Of a DNA stretch of 11,034 nucleotides, positions 1 to 7,397 are shown in pieces. Source of the DNA: Pseudomonadota bacterium (lineage in GTDB: Bacteria > Pseudomonadota > Gammaproteobacteria > Burkholderiales > Burkholderiaceae_B); the NCBI GenBank assembly GCA_021793875.1, contig JAJYRX010000031.1:1-11034 (forward strand), written 5' to 3'. Under the pieces are notes generated by a model, which was given only the letters and a program-made list of their open reading frames with translations, was not told where the DNA came from and ran no database searches. Position 1 is the first letter of the stretch, and each line of letters opens with the position of its first letter. The position numbers and the translations under genes are program-made.

Positions 1-39
1 AATCTAGACTTAGCTGAAGGCTTCAGCTAAGTCTAGATT
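1..39. repeat. Perfect 19-bp inverted repeat with 1-nt centre at the window edge (probable fold-back artefact)
   Basis: Bases 1-19 are the exact reverse complement of bases 21-39, with a single G at 20 as the centre. On the minus strand the arm at 39-21 encodes the conserved channel-protein stretch SNLDLAEA. The arm at 19-1 is only its mirror image and adds Phe, Ser and a stop. A perfect palindrome that begins at base 1 and interrupts a conserved coding region is typical of a fold-back at a contig end. It is not followed by a T-tract, so it does not look like a terminator. That it is an artefact is inferred; the palindrome itself is directly visible. Confidence 0.9.
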
Positions 40-1116
40 ACTTTGCTGACCGCCGCCAAATATTGGTATTGATATTGTAGGGTTATATTGCCAGTACCTA
101 TTGTCGGAGCTAAATAACCCACCTAATTGGGGACTAGCAAAACCAAGTAGACCCGTTATAGAAATATTGGGGAAAAATGCTGCACGTGCTGCACCGATAT
201 TAGCATTGGCAGCTTTTAATCTATGCTCAGCTGCTATTATATCTGGCCTTCTAATCAAAAGATCCGATGGTAGGCCAGCAGGTAAACTTTCGTATAGTTG
301 ATCCTTGCCAAATTGTTCTCCTTTTGGAAGGTTCTCAGGGATGCTTGTTCCAACTAATAGTACTAACGCATTTAAGGCCTGCTTTTCCTGCCTTTTTATA
401 GCGGTTAAATCCGATTTAACAGAGTCTAATTGTGCTTTGGCCTGTGACAGGCCCAGCTCTGACTCTATGCCTTCATCAAATCTTTGTTTTACTAAATCGA
501 ACGTTTTGGTTCTACTTAGTAGCGTCTTCTCCATAAGACTTGCGAGATCCTGAGCTGCGCGATACTTAAAATACGCTTCAGCCACCTGTGCCACAAGGTT
601 TATGTGAACAGTTCTATTGGCTTGTTCAGTTGCCAAATAACTCTCAAACGCAGCTTCACTTAGATTTTTTATACGGCCAAAGAAATCAATTTCAAAAGCC
701 GTTAATGCAGCTCCTGCCATGTATGTGCGATTAACGCTGTCAGCATTTGGCATACGCATAGTTTCGGGCAGTCGAGTATTTTCAGCTGATCCTCCCAAGC
801 CAATAGTTGGAAACCTATCACTGCGAGAAATTCCGTATTGTGCCCTAGCTTCTTCAGCCCTATTGATTGCAATACGCAAATCTCTATTATTATCTAAAGC
901 TAACTCTATAAGAGCATGTAGGCGCTGGTCTTTAAAAAAATCAGACCAACCAAGATCAGCACTCACAAGTTCTTCTTTCTGATATTCGTAACCAGGAAAG
1001 TATTCAGGAACTGGGGCACTTGGCCGTTCGTATTTTGGGGCAAGTGAACAACCAGCAATAACCATACTCACGGCTATTACAGTAATTATTTTGCGTAAAC
1101 ATATCTTATGGCTCAT
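10..1116 (-). CDS. Outer-membrane efflux lipoprotein, NodT/OprM family (3' end lost)
   Basis: This is the outer-membrane channel of a tripartite RND pump: a trimeric TolC-like tunnel that takes substrate from the adaptor and antiporter to the outside. The N-terminus is a lipoprotein signal with lipobox VIAGC (Cys23), followed by the family-typical LAPKYERP. An outer membrane efflux protein repeat region follows, including the hallmark GLPSDLLIRRPDI and the AANANIGAARAAFFP stretch, and the readable sequence ends at IPIFGGGQQSNLDLAEA. I chose the ATG at 1116 because AAGGA lies 6 nt upstream; the ATG at 1149 has no Shine-Dalgarno sequence and would add 11 residues before the signal peptide. The start overlaps the antiporter stop by 11 bp, so translational coupling is likely. 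The family is usually about 460-490 residues and only 368 codons are open here. The last two residues and the stop lie in the fold-back repeat, so roughly the last 100 residues are missing. Confidence 0.93.
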   Translation of the reverse strand: MSHKICLRKIITVIAVSMVIAGCSLAPKYERPSAPVPEYFPGYEYQKEELVSADLGWSDFFKDQRLHALIELALDNNRDLRIAINRAEEARAQYGISRSDRFPTIGLGGSAENTRLPETMRMPNADSVNRTYMAGAALTAFEIDFFGRIKNLSEAAFESYLATEQANRTVHINLVAQVAEAYFKYRAAQDLASLMEKTLLSRTKTFDLVKQRFDEGIESELGLSQAKAQLDSVKSDLTAIKRQEKQALNALVLLVGTSIPENLPKGEQFGKDQLYESLPAGLPSDLLIRRPDIIAAEHRLKAANANIGAARAAFFPNISITGLLGFASPQLGGLFSSDNRYWQYNPTISIPIFGGGQQSNLDLAEAFS

Positions 1117-4100
1117 TTTGCGTCCTTGCTTCCTTGCTAATGTGCGCATTATTAGACTGCGAAGTTCCTTCTGAAGCTTGACTTGCCTGTTTACCGAGCA
1201 GCTTTGGCTTGGTCTTAAAAATGCTTAAAACAACAACAAAAAATGTGGGTACAAATATTACGGCTAAGGCTGTGGCCGCCGCCATTCCACCAAGAACTCC
1301 CAACCCCACGGCATTCTGACTGGCCGCACCAGCTCCGGTAGCAACAACCAAAGGGCTTACGCCTAGTATAAATGCGAATGATGTCATTAATATTGGGCGG
1401 AACCGCATGCGTGCAGCATCAACAGTAGCATCAAAAATTGTTGCCCCTCTGGCGTAAGCATCTTTTGCGAACTCTACAATAAGAATTGCATTCTTAGCGG
1501 CCAGACCAATTACCGTTACCATTCCAACCTGAAAATAAACATCGTTGGACATACCCATTATGGTAGTAAGACCTACTGCTCCAAGCATGCCTAATGGGAC
1601 AGCAAGCATTACGGACAAAGGTATAGCCCAGCTTTCATACAAGGCAGCAAGAACCATAAAAACCACAAGTACAGCCAAACTAAGTAGAATGGTGCTTTGC
1701 GCTCCGGCTTGTATTTCTTGGTATGAAAGACCTGTCCATTCAAACCCAAACCCAGAGGGCAGTTCAGAAATTAACCGTTCCATCTCTTCCATAGCTTCAC
1801 CAGTTGAATAACCTGGTGCCGCGGCACCGTTTATACGAACTGATTCGTAGCTGTTGTACCGGACAATTTGAACAGGCGCTTGTCTCCATTCCATGGAAAC
1901 AAATGAGGATAATGGCACCATTTGACCTGATGCATTTCTGGCGTAAAGGTTAAGAACGTCTTCAGCCTGCCTACGAAACTCTTGGTCTGCCTGGACCCAG
2001 ACGTTTTGTATCCACCCTTGGTTAGTAAACTTACCAACATAAGATGATCCCATGGCGCTGGATATTAACGAAGCAGCCTCACTAAAGCTTACTCCTAATG
2101 CAGCGGCCTTTTCCCTATCAATATCGAAGGATAGCTGTGGACCTGGAGCTAACCCGGTAATGCGAGCATCTGCAATAATCGGACTTTCATTAGCTTTTTG
2201 CAGTAAAAGCTGCGACGCTTCTTGTAAAGCCTCTTGCCCTAATGATCCCCTATCTTCAAGGCGAAGATCAAAACCACTTGCATTACCAAGCTCTGAAATA
2301 GCAGGAGGAACGATTGTAAATACTATAGAGTCTGGGAGACCAAACAATAGCTTACCTGTAGCATCACCAGCTATTGCATGTGCTGAATCGTCTTTTGACT
2401 TACGCTCCGAAAAATCTTTCAGCGTAACAAAGCTTAACGCTGCATTAAGACCGTTACCGTTAAAGCTAAACCCTTGTACTGCAACTATATTTTCAACCTT
2501 TGGATGATTCATGAAATAATTCTCTACCGATTGAATTACTTCACCAGTACGATTAGAAGTTGAGCCCGCGGGTAACTCTATATTTGCTATTACGTAACCT
2601 TGGTCTTCTTCGGGTAGGAAGCCGGTAGGCAAGCGCATATACATCCAGCCAAGCGCAATAACTAATGCTAGATATATGAACATCATTCGGCCACCACGCC
2701 GGATGCTACTACCTACCCACCCCTGGTATTTGCCGGTTATCTTATCAAAGCTTCTGTTAAACCATCCAAAAAAGCCCTTTTTGCTCATTGTGCTGCCCTT
2801 TTCAATGGGCTTAAGAATAGTTGCACATAAAGCTGGCGTGAATGACAAAGCTAAGAAAGCAGAAAACAGTATAGATATGGCCATGGCCATAGAAAACTGT
2901 TGATATATGACTCCAACAGAGCCAGACATAAAACCACGAGGCAGCAATACCGTAGTTAACAGTAACGTCATGCCAACAATTGCTCCGGTAATTTGCGGCA
3001 TGGCTTTACGCGTTGCTTCTTTAGGAGGTAAACCCTCCTCTGCCATAATCCTTTCAACGTTTTCTACTACAACTATTGCATCATCAACCAAGATACCAAT
3101 GGCTAATACCATTGCAAACATGGTTAAAACGTTAATTGAGAAACCAGCTGCATTCATCACAGTAAGGGCACCTAATAATGCAACTGGAACAACAAGTGCA
3201 GGTATTACAGTGTATCGTATGTTCTGCAAAAATATGAACATAACCACGAACACTAAAATCATGGCTTCATACAAGGTTTTTAGCACTTGCTGTATGGATG
3301 TTTGAACATATGGTGCTGTATCGTAAGGAATGTCATACGTAATATTTTCAGGGAAGAACTCTGCCAGTTCATCCATAGTTTTTCGTATACCTTCAGCCGT
3401 AGACAAGGCATTCGCATCTGGCGTCAGAGAAATAGCGAAAGCAGCTGTTGGCTTCCCGTTAAGTCGAGCGCCAAACTGATAACTATCGGACCCTACTTCT
3501 ACACGTGCAACATCAGACAGCCTGACAGTAGCGCCATCGGGGCTTGCTTTTAGGATTATGTTTTCAAACTCTTCAACATCTTCAAGTTGTCCATTAACAA
3601 CGATTGGTGATGCCACTCGTTGTTGAGCATCGTTCGGAGGTGATCCTAAAATACCCCCGGATATGACAACATTCTGACTAGCAATAGCTGAGTTAACTTC
3701 AGCCATACTTAGCCCATACCCAACTAGCTTGCTTGGGTCTACCCAGATGCGCATAGCTCTAGGAGAAGCGAAAAGCTGAAATTTACCAACACCAGGAACA
3801 CGAGAAATAGGGTTTTGAATATTACGTGTTATATAGTCAGCTAACGCGGTTTGACTGAGAGAGCCATCGGTTGACGACAGAGCCACGACCAATAAGAATC
3901 CAGTATTGGCCTGCTCTACTTTTAGACCCTGCTCGATCACACTGGATGGCAACTTTGCAGTGATGTTTGATAAACGGTTTTGCACATCAACCTGCGCCAT
4001 ATCAGGGTTCACACCAGGTTCGAAAGTAGCTGTAATTTGAGACCTGCCGTACGAGTCACTAACTGACTCATAATAAAGTAGACCCTTTGCACCGTTAAGT

Positions 4101-4303
4101 TCGTTTTCAATAACACTAGCTACAGAGTCAGATACATCAGTAACAGATGCACCTGGATATGTGGCAGATATTGTTATTGCTGGTGGCGCAACTTCTGGAT
4201 ATTGCGACACTGGCATGCCTGGTATGGATAACAGACCGGCCAATGTAATGGCAAGCGCAACTACCCATGCGAATATGGGGCGTTCAATAAAAAACTGAGG
4301 CAT
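1106..4303 (-). CDS. RND multidrug efflux antiporter, HAE1 family (AcrB/MexB type)
   Basis: This is the inner-membrane, proton-driven drug exporter. It has 1065 residues, close to the family norm. It starts with the canonical MPQFFIERPIFAWV. The proton relay is intact by alignment with AcrB: Asp407 and Asp408 in GILVDDAIVVVENV, Lys937 in GLAAKNAILIVEFAK, and Arg967 and Thr974 in MRFRPILMTS. The switch loop is present at 611-616 (GFSFNG), as are the porter segments SQYPEVAPPAI and GLPTGFLPEEDQGY. One oddity is the transmembrane stretch PRGFMSG (455-461), where AcrB and MexB have PMAF followed by a short Gly-rich segment. The gene sits 6 bp after the adaptor stop and overlaps the channel gene, giving the order adaptor, antiporter, channel. 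Its own Shine-Dalgarno sequence is weak, so coupling to the adaptor is likely. Substrates cannot be told from sequence. Confidence 0.97.
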   Translation of the reverse strand: MPQFFIERPIFAWVVALAITLAGLLSIPGMPVSQYPEVAPPAITISATYPGASVTDVSDSVASVIENELNGAKGLLYYESVSDSYGRSQITATFEPGVNPDMAQVDVQNRLSNITAKLPSSVIEQGLKVEQANTGFLLVVALSSTDGSLSQTALADYITRNIQNPISRVPGVGKFQLFASPRAMRIWVDPSKLVGYGLSMAEVNSAIASQNVVISGGILGSPPNDAQQRVASPIVVNGQLEDVEEFENIILKASPDGATVRLSDVARVEVGSDSYQFGARLNGKPTAAFAISLTPDANALSTAEGIRKTMDELAEFFPENITYDIPYDTAPYVQTSIQQVLKTLYEAMILVFVVMFIFLQNIRYTVIPALVVPVALLGALTVMNAAGFSINVLTMFAMVLAIGILVDDAIVVVENVERIMAEEGLPPKEATRKAMPQITGAIVGMTLLLTTVLLPRGFMSGSVGVIYQQFSMAMAISILFSAFLALSFTPALCATILKPIEKGSTMSKKGFFGWFNRSFDKITGKYQGWVGSSIRRGGRMMFIYLALVIALGWMYMRLPTGFLPEEDQGYVIANIELPAGSTSNRTGEVIQSVENYFMNHPKVENIVAVQGFSFNGNGLNAALSFVTLKDFSERKSKDDSAHAIAGDATGKLLFGLPDSIVFTIVPPAISELGNASGFDLRLEDRGSLGQEALQEASQLLLQKANESPIIADARITGLAPGPQLSFDIDREKAAALGVSFSEAASLISSAMGSSYVGKFTNQGWIQNVWVQADQEFRRQAEDVLNLYARNASGQMVPLSSFVSMEWRQAPVQIVRYNSYESVRINGAAAPGYSTGEAMEEMERLISELPSGFGFEWTGLSYQEIQAGAQSTILLSLAVLVVFMVLAALYESWAIPLSVMLAVPLGMLGAVGLTTIMGMSNDVYFQVGMVTVIGLAAKNAILIVEFAKDAYARGATIFDATVDAARMRFRPILMTSFAFILGVSPLVVATGAGAASQNAVGLGVLGGMAAATALAVIFVPTFFVVVLSIFKTKPKLLGKQASQASEGTSQSNNAHISKEARTQNEP
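1123..1127 (-). promoter_or_regulatory. Ribosome binding site deciding the channel-protein start
   Basis: AAGGA lies 6 nt before the ATG at 1116, inside the end of the antiporter gene. The alternative ATG at 1149 has nothing comparable upstream. Confidence 0.65.
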
Positions 4304-4309
4304 ACCGTT

Positions 4310-5530
4310 TTACTTTATTTCGTCTGTATTAGAGTTAGAAGTCTGCTGATCTTTTGTGTTTGATGTATCACCAGCACCGCTTGCTTCTTTATCCCATGGA
4401 ATTGGTTTAACTGGAGAGCCTGGTCTGGCCTTCTGGAAACCTTCAACTATAACGATCGCACCTGGCTCAAGACCGGATTTAATAACCGTCTTACCATTAA
4501 CTTTAGCACCCGTTGATACTGCAACAGGTTGAACCTTTTCATCTACAACTGTAAGTACCGTGTTAAGACCATCGGCGCCTCTTTGAATTGCCTGGTCTGG
4601 CACAAGCAATGCATTTTCATCTATGCCCTGTTGCACACTAACACGTACATACATGCCTGGTAGAAGTATTTGATCAGGGTTTGACACTTCGGCACGCATA
4701 CTTACTTGACCAGTGCCAGGATCTACACTGATGCCAGAAAACAAGAGCTTACCTTTGTGCTTATATGGGCTACCATCTTCGAGCGCGACAGTCACCTGTG
4801 CAGCCCCATCCGATGATTGCTTTAACTCTCCACTTTCCAAGGCACGTCTTAATTCTGCCAGTTGAGATGTGGAGCGCGTAATATCGATGTATACCTTATC
4901 TATTTGTTGAACAGAAGCCATAAGAGTAGCCTGTGTAGCACTTACTAAAGCGCCTTCTGTAACAAATGATTTACCAATGCGACCTGAAATTGGAGACGTA
5001 ACGTCTGTGTATCCTAGATCTATTTCTGCGCTATCTAGGGCAGCTTTTGCCGCAGCTTGAGCCGCTTTTGCCTGACCTGCTTGAGCAATTGCATTGTCAT
5101 ATTCTTGCTGGCTTATGGCATTTGCCTTGATTAGCCTTGCATAACGGTTGGCCAATGCTTGAGCAGCCTTGTAATCAGCCTGAGCACGTTGCAGTTGTGC
5201 TTCAGCCTGATTGCGAGCAGCCTGATATTGTGCAGGATCAATTTTAAAAAGTGATTGACCTTTCTCTACTTCGGAACCTTGTTCAAAGTTTATAGCAGTA
5301 ACTATGCCTGTTACACGTGCGCGAATTTCAGCATCTTTAATTGCTTCCACACGGCCAGGAAGATTGGCGGATATTTCAACAGACTGTGGCTTGAGCTCTA
5401 CTACACTTACCGGCATAGCCATGTCAGCAGAAGCGGATTGCTGTTCCTCACTACAAGCAGAAACCAAAAACAATGCGGAAATAGCCAATACGCCGGCACA
5501 CTGCCTAAGAGGCAGTTTGTTATATGGCAT
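4310..5530 (-). CDS. RND efflux periplasmic adaptor lipoprotein (AcrA/MexA type, HlyD-like)
   Basis: This membrane fusion protein bridges the antiporter and the outer-membrane channel. It has 406 residues and a lipoprotein signal with lipobox LVSAC (Cys26). The two lipoyl half-motifs lie at about 60-98 (RVEAIKDAEIRARVTGIV) and 172-205 (YTDVTSPISGRIGKSFV). They flank an Ala/Gln-rich alpha-helical hairpin at about 99-170. The beta-barrel and membrane-proximal domains follow, including LLPGMYVRV and the terminal PIPWDK motif. A polar Ser/Asn/Thr/Asp tail of about 25 residues closes the protein. The ATG at 5530 is chosen because GGAG lies 7 nt upstream. A TTG at 5551 would add seven residues ahead of the signal and lacks a binding site. 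It is the first gene of the efflux operon, behind a leader that carries promoter-like sequences and an inverted repeat. Confidence 0.96.
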   Translation of the reverse strand: MPYNKLPLRQCAGVLAISALFLVSACSEEQQSASADMAMPVSVVELKPQSVEISANLPGRVEAIKDAEIRARVTGIVTAINFEQGSEVEKGQSLFKIDPAQYQAARNQAEAQLQRAQADYKAAQALANRYARLIKANAISQQEYDNAIAQAGQAKAAQAAAKAALDSAEIDLGYTDVTSPISGRIGKSFVTEGALVSATQATLMASVQQIDKVYIDITRSTSQLAELRRALESGELKQSSDGAAQVTVALEDGSPYKHKGKLLFSGISVDPGTGQVSMRAEVSNPDQILLPGMYVRVSVQQGIDENALLVPDQAIQRGADGLNTVLTVVDEKVQPVAVSTGAKVNGKTVIKSGLEPGAIVIVEGFQKARPGSPVKPIPWDKEASGAGDTSNTKDQQTSNSNTDEIK

Positions 5531-5537
5531 TTGATAA

Positions 5538-5541
5538 CTCC
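5538..5541 (-). promoter_or_regulatory. Ribosome binding site deciding the adaptor start
   Basis: GGAG lies 7 nt before the ATG at 5530. It falls inside the longer TTG-initiated reading frame and so argues for the shorter protein. Confidence 0.7.
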
Positions 5542-5582
5542 AAGAACGCAAGAAAATACGTTACAGAATAACGATGCTAAAT

Positions 5583-5599
5583 GCTTTTAAGGTAAAAGC
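5583..5599. promoter_or_regulatory. Candidate operator: 7-3-7 perfect inverted repeat in the efflux leader
   Basis: GCTTTTA and TAAAAGC are separated by three bases. On the minus strand the repeat begins 5 bp after a perfect TATAAT, so it spans the expected transcription start. That is where repressors of efflux operons, such as TetR or MarR family proteins, often bind. There is no T-tract and only two GC pairs per arm, so it is unlikely to be a terminator. The role is inferred; the repeat is directly visible. Confidence 0.45.
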
Positions 5600-5604
5600 T
5601 TGAA

Positions 5605-5610
5605 ATTATA
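5605..5610 (-). promoter_or_regulatory. Candidate sigma-70 -10 box for the efflux operon
   Basis: A perfect TATAAT on the minus strand, preceded by an AT-rich TATATAC stretch, lies 74 bp before the adaptor ATG. No good -35 hexamer occurs at 16-18 bp spacing, so the promoter may be activator-dependent or the match may be chance in AT-rich DNA. Confidence 0.45.
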
Positions 5611-5642
5611 GTATATAGACAAGATGACATGCATAAATGAAA

Positions 5643-5671
5643 GTTACACTGTATTTCAAACCTGATGTCAA
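5643..5671 (-). promoter_or_regulatory. Second candidate promoter, -35 box overlapping the ABC ATPase stop codon
   Basis: On the minus strand a perfect TTGACA (5671-5666) includes the TGA stop of the ATPase gene. It is followed after exactly 17 bp by TGTAAC (5648-5643), a 4/6 match to the -10 consensus. Transcription would start near 5636 and run through the TATAAT and the inverted repeat into the efflux operon. Confidence 0.4.
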
Positions 5672-6462
5672 CTAAGCAATAAGGCATCATCGGAAATACT
5701 CTCCCCTCGAGTATCTTCGAACATCTTCAGAAGATCAGTAACATCCATATTGGCCCGTTGCCTACCAGATACATCAAGTACGATTTCGCCCTGGTGTAGC
5801 ATCACGGTTCTATCCCCAATATCTAGGGCTTGCTGCATACTGTGTGTGACCATCATAGTAGTCAAATTATTTTTCTCAACAATTCTACGTGTTAACCCTA
5901 GCACAAACTCAGCAGTCCTAGGATCTAGGGCTGCTGTATGCTCATCAAGCAATAAAATTCTTGAAGGCCTAAGTGAAGCCATAAGCAGACTAACCGCTTG
6001 CCTTTGACCTCCAGATAAAAGTCCTATGCGATCAGTAAGACGATTTTCAAGTCCAAGCCCAAGCTGTTCTAAATGCTCTTGGAACTCTTTACGCATAGAT
6101 TTATTAACAGCAAAACCCAACCCCCTTGACTTACCCCTGCATACGGCCAATGCCATATTTTCTTCTATTGTAAGATCTTCGCAGGTACCTGCCATAGGAT
6201 CCTGAAACACCCTTGCAACATGAACTGCCCTATTCCATACCGGCTGATCATCAACTTTTTTCCCATCGATTTCGATGGAGCCACTATCGACTTCTTGTTC
6301 ACCAGAAATTGCATTTAGAAGTGTAGACTTGCCTGCCCCATTAGAACCTATGACGGTAACGAATTGGCCATTAGGTATGATTAGTGACAATCCACGCAAT
6401 GCTTTAGTTTCTATAGGAGTTCCGGCATTGAACGTTACCTTAATATTGTTAACAGACAGCAA
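5668..6462 (-). CDS. ABC transporter ATP-binding protein (COG1101 family)
   Basis: This is the cytoplasmic ATPase of the importer encoded by the two genes before it. It has 264 residues and all ATPase motifs: Walker A GSNGAGKST (39-47), Q-loop Gln87 in VFQDP, signature LSGGQRQA (149-156), Walker B ILLLDE with Glu174, the D-loop in AALDP, and switch His207 in VTHSM. The stretches VFQDPMAGTCEDLTIEENM and LLLDEHTAALDP are typical of the ATPases paired with COG4120 permeases. The start is a TTG at 6462, supported by GGGAG 7 nt upstream; the only upstream ATG in that frame region is stopped after three codons. It lies 19 bp after the permease and is the last gene of its cluster. No intrinsic terminator is visible behind it, so read-through into the efflux operon is possible. 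Confidence 0.95.
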   Translation of the reverse strand: MLSVNNIKVTFNAGTPIETKALRGLSLIIPNGQFVTVIGSNGAGKSTLLNAISGEQEVDSGSIEIDGKKVDDQPVWNRAVHVARVFQDPMAGTCEDLTIEENMALAVCRGKSRGLGFAVNKSMRKEFQEHLEQLGLGLENRLTDRIGLLSGGQRQAVSLLMASLRPSRILLLDEHTAALDPRTAEFVLGLTRRIVEKNNLTTMMVTHSMQQALDIGDRTVMLHQGEIVLDVSGRQRANMDVTDLLKMFEDTRGESISDDALLLS

Positions 6463-6469
6463 GTTATAG

Positions 6470-6474
6470 CTCCC
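6470..6474 (-). promoter_or_regulatory. Ribosome binding site supporting the TTG start of the ATPase
   Basis: GGGAG lies 7 nt before the TTG at 6462, in the 19-bp gap after the permease stop. Confidence 0.65.
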
Positions 6475-6481
6475 GCATTTG

Positions 6482-7372
6482 TTAAGACTTGGGTTTAAAT
6501 CGAATGCGTTGTTTTAACAACGGTAAAACCAGTGCAACAGTTACTAATACAGCAGTTATTAAATTTAAATCCTGAGCTTGCAAGCCTATGAAATCAGCAT
6601 TTAAGGCTAAGGCCACAAACAGTCTATAAAGCACCGCCCCAATTATTACAGCGAATGTTATTACTACAAGCCGCCTGGCTGGGATAATGCTTTCACCTAT
6701 GATTACGGCCGCTAGACCTATTACTATGGTGCCAATGCCCATGGAAATGTCTGCACCTCCTTGAGATTGTGCAAAAAGTGCCCCAGCTAGCGCGCACAAT
6801 GCATTGGATATAGCCATACCTAGTAAAACCATACCTCCGGTAGCTATACCTTGAGATCTTGCCATTCTAGGATTTGATCCAGTGGAGCGCATGGCCAGAC
6901 CTGCCTGCGTAGAGAAGAACCAGTCTAACAAAAGCTTTGCAAAAACCACTATTACTATTAGTAGTAGTGGCCTTGCAATATAGTCAACCACACTATCGGG
7001 TTGCAAAATGGTAAATATGGTTGGTTCGTTAATTAGAGGTACATTTGGCCGACCCATGACCCTCAAGTTAATTGAGTACAAGGCAATCATCATAAGAATG
7101 CTGGCTAGCAGATCCATTATTCTTAATTTGACATTTAGCCACCCAGTTACCATGCCAGCAACACCGCCTGCCATTGTTGCTACAAACGTGGCACTGAAAG
7201 GATCCCACCCACCACTAATAAGCGTTGCTGCAGCAGCGCCTCCTAATGGAAAGCTTCCATCAACTGTGAGGTCTGGGAAACGTAGGATACGGAACGAAAT
7301 AAGCACACTAAGAGCCACAAGACTAAAAATAAGGCCTATCTCAATTGCACCCCACAGCGAATATATGGACAT
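6482..7372 (-). CDS. ABC transporter permease (COG4120, branched-chain/sugar-type permease fold)
   Basis: This is the integral inner-membrane subunit of the importer, 296 residues long. I estimate eight or nine hydrophobic segments, near 6-26, 60-80, 85-105, 133-150, 176-200, 211-229, 235-256 and 270-286, with a further short one near 42-52. The N-terminal RFPDLTVDGSFPLGGA is the characteristic motif of this family. MRSTGSNPRMARSQGI (161-176) is the cytoplasmic coupling region that contacts the ATPase. A single gene implies a homodimeric membrane channel. The gene follows the binding protein by 25 bp. Its ATG has no strong Shine-Dalgarno sequence, so it may depend on coupling or on a weak site. 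Relatives include the permeases of the TrpXYZ-type systems proposed for tryptophan in Gram-positive bacteria, but that assignment cannot be carried over here from sequence alone. Confidence 0.95.
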   Translation of the reverse strand: MSIYSLWGAIEIGLIFSLVALSVLISFRILRFPDLTVDGSFPLGGAAAATLISGGWDPFSATFVATMAGGVAGMVTGWLNVKLRIMDLLASILMMIALYSINLRVMGRPNVPLINEPTIFTILQPDSVVDYIARPLLLIVIVVFAKLLLDWFFSTQAGLAMRSTGSNPRMARSQGIATGGMVLLGMAISNALCALAGALFAQSQGGADISMGIGTIVIGLAAVIIGESIIPARRLVVITFAVIIGAVLYRLFVALALNADFIGLQAQDLNLITAVLVTVALVLPLLKQRIRFKPKS

Positions 7373-7397
7373 GTTTTAAACTGCTTTTCTTATGTTT

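Noticed and set aside
1117..1149. Upstream ATG of the outer-membrane channel gene at 1149
   Set aside because: No Shine-Dalgarno sequence, and it would put 11 extra charged residues ahead of the lipoprotein signal; the ATG at 1116 has AAGGA at 6 nt.
2052..2507. 151-residue plus-strand open frame inside the RND antiporter gene
   Set aside because: It is antisense to a highly conserved coding region and shows no domain, and its composition is explained by the opposite strand.
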